Shown: piece after piece, positions 36,783-45,151 of the stretch | How positions within the stretch are numbered: position 1 is the stretch's first letter | Layout of the letters: each line of letters opens with the position of its first letter | Assembly: GCF_000308675.1 (NCBI RefSeq) | Contig: NZ_BAGE01000038.1 | Span: 186,001 to 250,000, forward strand | DNA length: 64,000 nucleotides | Direction of reading: 5' to 3' | Source: Nocardia paucivorans NBRC 100373 | Lineage (GTDB): Bacteria > Actinomycetota > Actinomycetes > Mycobacteriales > Mycobacteriaceae | Program-made: the position numbers and the translations under genes | Notes under the pieces: model-generated | Database searches by the model: none | Told to the model about the DNA's origin: nothing | What the model saw: the letters and a program-made list of their open reading frames with translations, nothing else

Positions 36783-37543
36783 GACCCGTGACGCACGAGA
36801 ATCGCGGCGACAGCAGGGGAACGCGGATGTTCGCCCGATTCGCCTACGCGCCCAATCATCTCGGTTACTGCGGCCCTCGGGACACGGCGGTGTTGCGCGG
36901 CGGCTCGGCGGAGCAGGTACGGGCATCGGCACGCGAATTCACCGGGGCCTGGCCCTATCTCGAGGTCATGGCGCGGATGACCGGAATAGCCGATCCGCTC
37001 GACCACCGTCTCGTGGCCGCGTACTGGCTCGGCGGCGGTATCGGCGCCCGGCTGGATCGGAACGAGTTCGCGGCCGAGCTACTGGCGGTGATCGCCCCCG
37101 CGGCGGGACAGTACTGGCGGCATCTGGATGTGGAGATCGCGGGCGAAGCGGCACCGAACCATTGTTTCCACGTCTTCGGCGTCTACCCGTGGTCCCGGCT
37201 GCTCGGCGGTGCGACGACCGATGTTCCGTTGCGTGTGCTCGACGACTGTCGAATCGGCTGGGGGAAGGTTGTCGCCCGAGAAGACGACGAAGTCCTCCTC
37301 GAGAGTCGCCAACTCGGGTGGGATGGCCGACAACTGTGCCTGACCGAACCCCGCGCCCGGCGTGTCCCGATACGGATCGATGGATACGCGGCGGTCCCCG
37401 ATGCGGGACCGGGCGATATCGTCGCCATCCACTGGAACCACCTGTGTGCCCGGCTCGACTCCGCTCAGGTGCGCGCGTTGGCGGAAAGCACGGACTGCCA
37501 ATTGGACCTCACCAACCGCAGACTCGCACGCGCCGCGAGTTAG
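36779..37543 (+). CDS. DUF6390 family protein, hydrogenase island
   Basis: A 254-residue protein coupled to the nickel permease by an ATGA overlap. After about 16 polar residues it reads FARFAYAPNHLGYCGPRDTAVLRGG, a typical start for DUF6390, followed by AREFTGAWPYLEVMARMTGI, and NHCFHVFGVYPWSRLL with His and Cys that could bind metal. The C-terminal half resembles a beta-rich domain. The family is associated with hydrogenase loci in actinobacteria but has no assigned function. A role in nickel handling or maturation is inferred from coupling. Confidence 0.72.
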   Translation: MRPVTHENRGDSRGTRMFARFAYAPNHLGYCGPRDTAVLRGGSAEQVRASAREFTGAWPYLEVMARMTGIADPLDHRLVAAYWLGGGIGARLDRNEFAAELLAVIAPAAGQYWRHLDVEIAGEAAPNHCFHVFGVYPWSRLLGGATTDVPLRVLDDCRIGWGKVVAREDDEVLLESRQLGWDGRQLCLTEPRARRVPIRIDGYAAVPDAGPGDIVAIHWNHLCARLDSAQVRALAESTDCQLDLTNRRLARAAS

Positions 37544-37809
37544 CGTGTTCGGTTTTGTCGGCATCTCCTGTCGGCGGGTCGTCCGATTCTGTCGACGCGG
37601 CATCTGTTCGCGGCTGGTCGCCGCGGCCGTTCGAGCGACGAAGATATGACCGTCGGCAGCGTCCGGCTCGACACGATCCGGACGAAACCTCCACGGCACC
37701 ACGCGAATGGCACCGGCGGAGTACCGCCCACCTATGAGATCGTGGAGTCGCACGAGGCCGGTTCGGCTTCTGCCGGTCGATGCGATGGTTTATTTCTAGG
37801 AGGAACTCG

Positions 37810-38283
37810 ATGAGCACAGGCGGATACGATCCCCGGTTCGGAGCGGTTGCGGGCGTGACCCCGGGTGGACTCGGCAAACGCGCCGCCGCCCGCTTTCTCG
37901 ACTGGATTATCGCGGGGATCGTTGGCGGAATCTTTTTCTGGTTGCTGAACAAATCGGCCCACACACCCTCATGGATCTCGGTCCTGCCCGGTGCCGGATT
38001 CGGTTTCCTGTACTTCCTCGCTTTTGAGGTCGCCACCGGATCCACGCCGGGAAAGAAGTTGCTGGGTCTGCATGTCAATGGATCCGGTGGCGCGTCGAAA
38101 CCGAGTATCAAGGACTCGGCCATGCGTAACGCCTACATGCTGCTCAACCTGATTCCCTGCATCGGCGGTGTGCTGTGGTTCTTCGCGGCCCTCGCCATTG
38201 CCGTCACGGTCGGCTCCAGCCCCACCAAACAAGGCTGGCACGACCGATGGGCCGATGGCACCCAAGTGGTCGAAACCTCATAA
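37810..38283 (+). CDS. RDD family membrane protein
   Basis: A 157-residue membrane protein of the RDD family. The naming motif appears as GKRAAARFLDWIIAGIVGG (R-x-x-D in the first helix), with two further hydrophobic segments (GAGFGFLYFLAFEVATG and LLNLIPCIGGVLWFFAALAIAV) and the family ending KQGWHDRWADGTQVV. AGGAGG lies close before ATG 37810. An earlier in-frame ATG lacks such a site. RDD proteins have been linked to ion transport and to secretion, but the role here is open. It ends at a long palindromic terminator shared with the carboxylase gene. Confidence 0.85.
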   Translation: MSTGGYDPRFGAVAGVTPGGLGKRAAARFLDWIIAGIVGGIFFWLLNKSAHTPSWISVLPGAGFGFLYFLAFEVATGSTPGKKLLGLHVNGSGGASKPSIKDSAMRNAYMLLNLIPCIGGVLWFFAALAIAVTVGSSPTKQGWHDRWADGTQVVETS

Positions 38284-38311
38284 CCGATCACCTGTCGTGA
38301 TTTCGACGATA

Positions 38312-38357
38312 CGAACAGGGCCGCGGTCTCGAAGCTTCGAGACCGCGGCCCTGTTCG
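38312..38357. terminator. 46-bp perfect palindrome, bidirectional terminator
   Basis: An uninterrupted 46-base palindrome (23-base arms beginning CGAACAGGGCCGCGG, axis at AAGCTT) lies between the convergent RDD and carboxylase genes, 29 and 27 bases from their stops. It would form a very stable hairpin in either transcript. There is no T tract, as is common for actinobacterial terminators. Confidence 0.9.
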
Positions 38358-38383
38358 ATTACCCCGGGTGCGGGAATCCTCGC

Positions 38384-40165
38384 CTACGAGGTCGGGACGG
38401 CCTGGTCGACCAGGCGCGCTTCGATGGCCTCGATGATGCGGGGACGGAGTTCGGCGGGGCGAATGATGGCGTCGACCGAACCGACCTCCACCGCGCGCTG
38501 GATATTGTGTACGCGGTCGAATTCCGCGGCCACCTCGCCCAGCTTCTCCGCACGGACCGACGAGCGGGTCTCGTCGAGTTCCGCGGTCAGGGCCGCCCGG
38601 TCGGTGCCGGTCGCGCTCGCGGCGCGCGCCTCCAGTTCCCGCACCCGCGGGTCGGCCGCGGTCCGCCGGTTGACCTCACCGGCGAACACCACCGCGGCGG
38701 CCGGGGCGCCACCGAGCACCGAGGCGAACGAACCCTCCAGCGCGAGCACGGTCATATTCGGGTTCAGCGCCTTCGAGAACACCACGAACGCGCCGCCGTG
38801 GTACCGGGAGATCACGCAGAACACGATGGGGCCGCGGAAGTTCACGATGGCCCGACCGATTTCCGCGCCGTACTCCAACTGCAGTTTCCGCATCGACTCC
38901 GGCGAGCCGTCGAAACCGGACAGGTTCGCCAGGACGACCAGCGGTCGGTTGCCGCTGGCCGCGTTGATCGCCCGCGCGGCTTTCTTCGACGACAACGGGA
39001 ACAAGGTGCCCGCCGTGTAGGTGTCGGGGCCGTCGCTGGCCGTGAAACCGCGCCGCGGCACACTGTGGGACTCGATCCCCAGCAGGCACACCGGGATACC
39101 GCCGAGCCGAGCGTCCTGCACCACCGCGGTATCCGCGTCTGCCATACCCGCCCAGCGTTCCAGCACCGGGTGGTCCTGGTCGGCGAGGGCGCGCATCACG
39201 GTCCGAATATCGAAGGGCTTCTTGCGGTCCGGGTTGGCGGTGGTGGAGAAGATCTCGCCGACGGTGGTGAAATCGCTGTCCGCCGAGACATGTGGGAAAT
39301 CGGAGATATCGCGGTTCACCGGGTCGCTGGTGCGCGACCGGCGCGGTGCCTGCTCACCGGGCGCCACGTAGGTGTGCTCGTAGTGCGCCATCAGCACATC
39401 CCGGGCGGCGGTCAGGTTCGGTGCCCAGTACTGCGCCTGCCCGTTCGGGCCCATCACCCGGTCGTAGCCGCCGATACCGAAGTTGTCCTCGGCCGAGACG
39501 CCGCCGGAGAAGTCCAGCGACTGCTTACCGGTGAGCACCATGGCCGAATCCGGGGTCATCACCAGGATGCCCTTGGTGTGCATGAGCATCGTCGCCTCGG
39601 CGTTCCAGTACGGCTGCGCCCCGACATTGATGCCCGCGACGACGATATTGATCTCGCCGCCGTCCTGAGTGAACTCCACGATCCGCTTGAGCGCGGCGGC
39701 CACCCAGTCCATGTTCTCGGTACCGGAGGTCATCGAGATCCGGGCACCGGAGGACAGCGCGTACCACTCCAGCGGGACCTGCATCCGCTCGGCGAGGTCC
39801 AGGGCGGCGATCACCCGACGGCACTCCGGCTCCGACAGCGCGCCCAGCGATTTGGTCGGATCGCCGAGCAACACCACCCGGGTGATGCCCTCCGGATGCT
39901 GCGGGGTGGGCGTGGTGACCACACCGGCGACGATCGCCGCCGTATTGTGCCCCTTTGGGCGGTCGACCGGCACCAGAACGTGATCGGCGTCGAGGTCGTA
40001 TTCGGCGAACTCGCCGAGCAGACCGGTGAGTTCGTACGGGTAGACGGTATTGCGGCTCGCGGCGCGCAGCACCTTCTGCCGGTACTCGTCCAGCGGCTCG
40101 ATCGGATCGGCGCTGCGTTCCCCGATGGTGATGGTTGTGCCGGTGGCCTCGAATCCGATCCGCAC
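38384..40165 (-). CDS. acyl-CoA carboxylase carboxyltransferase part (downstream of an in-frame amber)
   Basis: This 593-residue frame carries the carboxyltransferase half of a single-chain acyl-CoA carboxylase. Motifs include GHNTAAIVAGVV, TSGTENMDWVAAALKRI, GAQPYWNAEATMLMHTKGILVMTP and FSGGVSAEDNFGIGGYDR, and the oxyanion segments SGFDGSPESMRKLQLEYGAEIG and GGAFVVFSKALNPN. It is in the same reading frame as the biotin carboxylase part, separated only by TAG at 40193-40195 and nine further codons. GTG 40165 is the first usable start, but no good ribosome site precedes it, so independent initiation is doubtful. Either the two parts are one gene with an amber codon, or the downstream part is expressed by coupling. 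Confidence 0.8.
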   Translation of the reverse strand: MRIGFEATGTTITIGERSADPIEPLDEYRQKVLRAASRNTVYPYELTGLLGEFAEYDLDADHVLVPVDRPKGHNTAAIVAGVVTTPTPQHPEGITRVVLLGDPTKSLGALSEPECRRVIAALDLAERMQVPLEWYALSSGARISMTSGTENMDWVAAALKRIVEFTQDGGEINIVVAGINVGAQPYWNAEATMLMHTKGILVMTPDSAMVLTGKQSLDFSGGVSAEDNFGIGGYDRVMGPNGQAQYWAPNLTAARDVLMAHYEHTYVAPGEQAPRRSRTSDPVNRDISDFPHVSADSDFTTVGEIFSTTANPDRKKPFDIRTVMRALADQDHPVLERWAGMADADTAVVQDARLGGIPVCLLGIESHSVPRRGFTASDGPDTYTAGTLFPLSSKKAARAINAASGNRPLVVLANLSGFDGSPESMRKLQLEYGAEIGRAIVNFRGPIVFCVISRYHGGAFVVFSKALNPNMTVLALEGSFASVLGGAPAAAVVFAGEVNRRTAADPRVRELEARAASATGTDRAALTAELDETRSSVRAEKLGEVAAEFDRVHNIQRAVEVGSVDAIIRPAELRPRIIEAIEARLVDQAVPTS

Positions 40166-40192
40166 CGCGCGTTTGACCAGCTCACCGGTCCG

Positions 40193-43100
40193 CTAGGAGC
40201 GGTGCCGGGCGATGATCAGGATCTCCTCCAGACCGGCGCCCGCGGTGACCGGCTCGATGCGTTCGACAATGGTGTCGAACTCCGCCCGGGTGAGTTCGAC
40301 CGGCGGCCAGATGTACATCACGATGCGGTTCGTCTGGTACCGCGCGGCGGCCGAACGCAGCGACCGCGCCCGACGAATCGAATCCAGGCAGGCGGCGATG
40401 GTGTTCTCCGCCGTCGGCAGCGAGAGCAACCGGCCGTCGTGGTCGCGCAAGGCGGTCAGGTCACGTACCTGCGTGAACGCGACGAGACGCTCGTCGGCCG
40501 GGTTCTCCTTCGCCACGCAACGGAAGAGGTAGACCTCCTCGTCCGAGGACGGCTGCCGGGTGAGGTCGAACTTGTGCAGCCGCTCGATCTGCATCCGCTG
40601 CGCGATGTACGGATGCAGGCCGCGGATCAGCCGTTCCTCGGTCATCCCGGTGGCCGACGGACGGAAGGTGAAGTGGTTGTGCATCACCGCACCGTTGCTT
40701 CCGGCCACCGTGGTGGTGATCCGGTGTACCTGGTTCGGCATGCGGCGCGCGGCGAGTACCTCCTGCAGCGCGGCGGCCATCGCGTCGAAGTCCTCGGGCT
40801 GCTTCTCCCAGCTCAGGTAGATATCGGCCTCGATGGACGCGGCGCCGCCGGTCAACTCGGCCAGACCGCGCAACGCGGTATCGAGGGCGTCGAACCGGAC
40901 CGCGACCGAGACCAGGCTCGTGCCCTTGCGTTCGGCGATCACGAAGGTGCAACCGGCCGACTGCTCGGTGCGGACGTTGCTGAGTCCCTTGTTGCCGTAG
41001 TAGCGGCGGGTCAACACCTCCAGCATGACGGTGTTGTCCGCGCTGCCGCGGACCAGGCGCTGACCGAGCAACCGCACCAGCGGCTCGGTGCTGCGCACCA
41101 TCTCGGCGATACGGTCGGCGCGGTCGGGGCTGTCCGGGTGCGCGTCCAGATGCCGCAGGTGCCGACGAACGGTGGTGTACACCTCGGCACGATTACGCCG
41201 CAGCAGCGGCTGACCGTACCAGGCGTACACCAGGCCGCGGGCGAGGTCGGCGATCACCGGGAAACGCACCTGCGTCGCGCCGATCAGCCGCTCCAGGGCC
41301 AGACCCACGGGCTCCCGCAACGCCCGCTCCGGCATCGGCTCCTGCAGCCATTCGCGCAGCAGGGTGGTGATGACCTCGACGGTGTCGGTCGGCCGCTGCT
41401 GGGCGAGGAAGATCCGGAAGACCGCGGCCTCGAGGGCGGGGGTGCGGTCCAGCTCGGTCACCCCGTAGTACCCGAGCGCCTTGGCGAGCTTGGTCTGATA
41501 CGCCTCCGGCAGCCCGGCCCGTTCGACATCGAGGCTGCGCATGTAGGTGTGGAAGTATTCGCGGGCGCTGTGCACATGGCTCTGGCCGCTGCCGTCCTCG
41601 TCCCAGGGACGGTTGTGGCTCAGCTCGGCGAGATCGGCGAACACCTGGAAGAGTTCGACTTCCTCGGCCAGCGGCCTGCGATTGTCCGCCACGGCCTCCC
41701 GGCGGGCGGCGAGGTAGTCGCCGAGAACCCGGCGGTCGTCGTGCGGGTCGACGTCGAAGCCGAGCAGCAGACTGCGCAGGTCCTGCAGGCCGCGGTCCAC
41801 TCGTTCGTGCGGCCGCGAGGGGGCGGGTTCGGCCGGCAGATCCAGCTCCACCGTCTCCACGGCCGCATTGTCGGCCTCGGCGCCCTCCTCGGCGAGCGGC
41901 TCCAGCCGCAGCAGCGGTGCGCCGGTCTCCACCTGGGTGCCGACGGAAACCGCGCATTCCTTCAACCGGGCACGGAACGGTGCACGCAGCACCGTTTCCA
42001 TCTTCATGCTCTCCAGCACCAGCACGGGCGCGCCGGCCTCCACCTCGGCGCCGACCTCCAGCGGGGTGGCGACGACAAGGGCCGGAGCGGGGGAGCGGAC
42101 GACCCCGCCCTCGTCCCGGCTGATCCGGTGCGTCACCCCGTCGACGTCGACCAGGTGGATCGGTCCGTGTGTGCCGGTGGTGAGGCGGTACCGGGTGCCG
42201 TTGACCACGGTCTGCCCGGTGTGGTGGTCGAAGCGTTCCAGATCGACATCGGCGGTGCGTAGCTCACCGCCCGCCTCGATGCCCACCCGGAATCGGTGCG
42301 CGCCCACACGGGCGACCCGGACCCGGTAGCCGACGCCGCGCAGTTTGAGGTCGTGCGGACGGCCGCTCTGATGCTGCACCTGCGGCCGGCCGCCGGCCGC
42401 CGTGGACAGCAGACGGTCCCGTTCGACCCGCTCTTCCTCCTCATAGGCGTCGATGGCGGCGGCGGCCACCGCGACGGCGGAGTGACGATGCGAGACGAGC
42501 CGGCCCTCACCGCGCACCCGGTCGATCCAGCCGGTGTCGGCGGTGGCGTCGATCACCTCGGGCTGGTCGAGCAGGTCGAGGACGAAGCTCTTGTTGGTCG
42601 CGCCGCCCTCGATGACCACGCGGGTCTGCACCATGGCGCGGCGCAACCGGCCCAGGGCCTCGTCGCGGTTGCGGCCGTAGGCGATGATCTTGGCGATCAT
42701 GGAGTCGAAGTCGGCGGGGATGGTGTCGCCTTCGCTGACGCCGGTATCGACGCGGATACCGGGCCCGGCGGGCAGATCCAGGCGCACGATGCGGCCCGGG
42801 GCGGGCGCGAAATCGCGATCCGGGTCCTCGGCGTTGAGCCGCGCCTCGATGGCATGGCCGCGTTCGACCGGGGGCTCCCCTTCGAGTCGACCGCCGGAGG
42901 CCACGTGCAACTGCGCCCGGACCAGGTCGAAACCGGTGGTGGCCTCGGTGATCGGGTGCTCGACCTGCAGTCGGGTGTTGACCTCGAGGAATGCGAACAA
43001 CTGTTCACCGGGGTGGTAGAGGAATTCGACGGTCGCCGCACCGCGGTATCCGACCGCGACCGCCAACCGTTCGGCCGAGGCCTTGAGGTCGGCGGTCTGT

Positions 43101-43864
43101 TCCGGGCTCAATACCGGCGACGCCGATTCCTCGATGATCTTCTGATTGCGCCGCTGCACCGAACAGTCGCGCACACCGAGCGCCCATGCGGTGCCCTGAC
43201 CGTCCGCGATCACCTGCACCTCGACATGGCGGGCCCCGGTGACCAGCCGCTCCAGGAAGACGACGCCGCTGCCGAAGGCCCGCGCGGCTTCCTGTCGGGT
43301 GCGTTCGTAGGCGTCGACCAGTTCGGCCTCATTGGTGATCACCCGGATACCGCGGCCACCGCCACCCGCGGTCGCCTTGAGCATCAGCGGGTAGCCGATT
43401 TCGGTCGCGGCGGCCAGAGCGGCGTCGACGGATTCGACCGCCCCCCGGCTCCAGGGCGCCACCGGAACGCCGACCTCCTCGGCGATGAGCTTGGCGCCGA
43501 TCTTGTCGCCGAGTTTGCGCATGGCCTCGGGGCTCGGGCCGATGAAGGTGACCCCGATCTGCTCGCACAGCTCCGCGAACGCCGGATCCTCCGCGACGAA
43601 CCCCCATCCCACCCAGGCGGCATCGGCTCCGGTGGTCACCAAGACGCGCTCGAGCGCCTTCAGGTCCAGGTAGGGGCGCGCGGACGCCGGACCGAGATCG
43701 TAGGCGATATCGGCTTCCCGCACGAATGTCGCGTTCCGGTCCACATCGGTGTACAGCGCGACGGTTTCGATGGGTTGCGCGGTCTCCGCCGCCAAATCCC
43801 GGACAGCGTGGATAAGGCGCATTGCCGCCTCTCCCCGGTTCACGATCGCGATGCGATTGAACAC
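40193..43864 (-). CDS. single-chain acyl-CoA carboxylase: biotin carboxylase, BCCP and central part
   Basis: A 1223-residue frame. It opens (V)FNRIAIVNRGEAAMRLI, the biotin carboxylase start, with ATP-grasp GGGGRGIRVI and the EVNTRLQVEHPITEATTG motif. The biotinyl domain has ESMKMET with Lys621 as the expected biotin site. A helical central region follows and resembles that of single-chain, multidomain long-chain acyl-CoA carboxylases described from mycobacteria. Those enzymes end in a carboxyltransferase, here cut off by a TAG codon (codon 1224). With the amber read through, the whole protein would have 1826 codons. GTG 43864 is preceded by GGAAGGGAG. It would form malonyl- or longer 2-carboxyacyl-CoA. 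Confidence 0.88.
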   Translation of the reverse strand: MFNRIAIVNRGEAAMRLIHAVRDLAAETAQPIETVALYTDVDRNATFVREADIAYDLGPASARPYLDLKALERVLVTTGADAAWVGWGFVAEDPAFAELCEQIGVTFIGPSPEAMRKLGDKIGAKLIAEEVGVPVAPWSRGAVESVDAALAAATEIGYPLMLKATAGGGGRGIRVITNEAELVDAYERTRQEAARAFGSGVVFLERLVTGARHVEVQVIADGQGTAWALGVRDCSVQRRNQKIIEESASPVLSPEQTADLKASAERLAVAVGYRGAATVEFLYHPGEQLFAFLEVNTRLQVEHPITEATTGFDLVRAQLHVASGGRLEGEPPVERGHAIEARLNAEDPDRDFAPAPGRIVRLDLPAGPGIRVDTGVSEGDTIPADFDSMIAKIIAYGRNRDEALGRLRRAMVQTRVVIEGGATNKSFVLDLLDQPEVIDATADTGWIDRVRGEGRLVSHRHSAVAVAAAAIDAYEEEERVERDRLLSTAAGGRPQVQHQSGRPHDLKLRGVGYRVRVARVGAHRFRVGIEAGGELRTADVDLERFDHHTGQTVVNGTRYRLTTGTHGPIHLVDVDGVTHRISRDEGGVVRSPAPALVVATPLEVGAEVEAGAPVLVLESMKMETVLRAPFRARLKECAVSVGTQVETGAPLLRLEPLAEEGAEADNAAVETVELDLPAEPAPSRPHERVDRGLQDLRSLLLGFDVDPHDDRRVLGDYLAARREAVADNRRPLAEEVELFQVFADLAELSHNRPWDEDGSGQSHVHSAREYFHTYMRSLDVERAGLPEAYQTKLAKALGYYGVTELDRTPALEAAVFRIFLAQQRPTDTVEVITTLLREWLQEPMPERALREPVGLALERLIGATQVRFPVIADLARGLVYAWYGQPLLRRNRAEVYTTVRRHLRHLDAHPDSPDRADRIAEMVRSTEPLVRLLGQRLVRGSADNTVMLEVLTRRYYGNKGLSNVRTEQSAGCTFVIAERKGTSLVSVAVRFDALDTALRGLAELTGGAASIEADIYLSWEKQPEDFDAMAAALQEVLAARRMPNQVHRITTTVAGSNGAVMHNHFTFRPSATGMTEERLIRGLHPYIAQRMQIERLHKFDLTRQPSSDEEVYLFRCVAKENPADERLVAFTQVRDLTALRDHDGRLLSLPTAENTIAACLDSIRRARSLRSAAARYQTNRIVMYIWPPVELTRAEFDTIVERIEPVTAGAGLEEILIIARHRS

Positions 43865-44348
43865 TCGCCTGGCTCCCTTCCTCTCCAATGCGCCGGCCCG
43901 TTCTACGGGCGAGCCGATCGCGGCTCTGCGTAGTGTGCACCTCGAACCCGGATAAATGCACGGCACGCGGGTACTACTCGCCCGTATACCTCATCGGATC
44001 ATCTGCTGCCGAGGGGTACCGATTGATCGTGGCATGGGGGTGGTGGTGTTATCGGCGCAGGTCCGACCTCATGCCGGGGCGCGTTGCCGGAGTTTGCCGG
44101 GACAGTGGCCCACCATTGCCGGTTTCGGACGGTCGTACGCCGTGTCGGACGATCCGAGCCGATCGGCGAAGTGGGCGTCACCTCGACGAATACCGAGGCG
44201 CATCGGCTCGTCGACCCTCTCGGTCGAGGAAGCGGCCGAACCACGCGGGTCCGGGCGCGGCCGGTGTTCGTCCGCCGAACGGTGCGCTCCGGCGAATTAC
44301 CGCGACGAGACGACCACGGCAGCGAGGGCGGACACGAGGTGCGGTGCC
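43865..44348. other. intergenic region without a convincing gene
   Basis: These 484 bases separate the leftward carboxylase from the rightward toxin-antitoxin operon. All frames crossing it lack a ribosome site or a recognisable product. Its composition (many CGG and GGTCG repeats) is ordinary. The carboxylase promoter must lie in its first part, but I cannot identify a clear -10 there. Confidence 0.5.
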
Positions 44349-44384
44349 GTCGGGTACCACCAACGTGGTACCCGACGATAGAAT
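44349..44384 (+). promoter_or_regulatory. 28-bp operator palindrome and -10 of toxin-antitoxin operon
   Basis: Perfect 12-base arms GTCGGGTACCAC and GTGGTACCCGAC (44349-44376) flank a 4-base centre. The hexamer TAGAAT at 44379-44384 fits a -10 element, so the palindrome covers the -35 position. The first codon of the toxin, GTG at 44392, would then be at or next to the start of transcription. Autorepression by the antitoxin or complex is the likely function. Confidence 0.75.
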
Positions 44385-44391
44385 CGAGTGT

Positions 44392-44676
44392 GTGACCTAT
44401 GAGTGGTGGTTCGGCGCCTTCACGGTCCTGGCGATGGCGGGGATCGAGCGACACGAGGTGATCGAGGTGCTCTACGCCGACCGCCGATGGCCGCGGCGCG
44501 CCGTCGACCCGGTGACCGGATTGACGGCATTGACCATCTGGGCCCGGACGGGCGACGGACGACCACTCATCGTGACACTTCGACCGCGAGACCACTTCGA
44601 GCATCAGATCGTCGCGGCTCGGCAGATGACCCCGGAGCAACTCGAAGAATTCGTCGCATGGGAGAAGACACAATGA
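44392..44676 (+). CDS. BrnT-like toxin (toxin-antitoxin module)
   Basis: A 94-residue protein starting GTG-ACC-TAT (MTYEWWFGAF). It has the compact strand-helix-strand layout of RelE/BrnT ribonuclease toxins (HEVIEVLYADRRWPRRAVD, LTALTIWARTGDGRPLIVTLRP, then EQLEEFVAWEK). Basic residues R29, R30 and others could contact RNA. It overlaps the following ribbon-helix-helix gene by ATGA. Toxin-first order matches BrnTA. The absence of a leader and of a Shine-Dalgarno points to leaderless translation. Assignment to BrnT is by layout, not by close identity. Confidence 0.65.
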   Translation: MTYEWWFGAFTVLAMAGIERHEVIEVLYADRRWPRRAVDPVTGLTALTIWARTGDGRPLIVTLRPRDHFEHQIVAARQMTPEQLEEFVAWEKTQ

Positions 44677-44978
44677 GTGACCGATGGCCCGAGACCCCGG
44701 AGGACATGGCGGCCTTCGCCGCGCGTCTGGAATACACGGACGACCAGGTCGAGCTACCGCCGACACCCGGACCCACCGGCGTGATGGTGTCCCGGTCGGT
44801 GAAGATGCCGGCCGAGTTGGACAAGCGGCTCGAGACCGCCGCCGCCGATCGTGGTATCACGAAGTCGATGCTGATCCGCCAGCTGCTCGAGACCGGCCTG
44901 GTGACCTTGGAGCACGACCATCCGATATCCCTGACCGACGCCATCCGGGCACTGGCCGGTTTGCGAAGAACCGCCTGA
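44673..44978 (+). CDS. ribbon-helix-helix antitoxin
   Basis: A 101-residue protein. The C-terminal half carries a ribbon-helix-helix fold: a strand VSRSVKMPAEL, then DKRLETAAADRGITKSMLIRQLLETGL (two helices). The first 45 residues, rich in acidic and proline residues, are a likely toxin-neutralising arm. The ATG is coupled to the toxin stop. RHH antitoxins bind palindromes in their own promoters, here 44349-44376. It resembles CopG/BrnA-like antitoxins by architecture. Confidence 0.72.
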   Translation: MSDRWPETPEDMAAFAARLEYTDDQVELPPTPGPTGVMVSRSVKMPAELDKRLETAAADRGITKSMLIRQLLETGLVTLEHDHPISLTDAIRALAGLRRTA

Positions 44979-45151
44979 CACCGGATACCGCGGTGGCCGC
45001 ATCGGTCGGTGTCGAGGGCCGGTGGCCGCTCGCATCCGCGGCGCGCTCGAATTCGCGGCGACCCGAGGCATGGCGAGGCCGAAATGGCGTGACAACTCGG
45101 TAGAGTGACCCCGTCTGCCAACGCCGTCACACACACGGAATTCGGATCACC

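Noticed and set aside
38168..42262. A 1364-codon open frame on the + strand through the carboxylase region
   Set aside because: It is antisense to the carboxylase gene, has repetitive low-information composition (G, R, H, D, V), no recognisable motif, and ignores both well-supported minus-strand frames.
43967..44391. Possible genes on the minus strand (255-codon frame across 43999-44766)
   Set aside because: It runs antisense into the toxin-antitoxin genes and has no ribosome site or recognisable motif.
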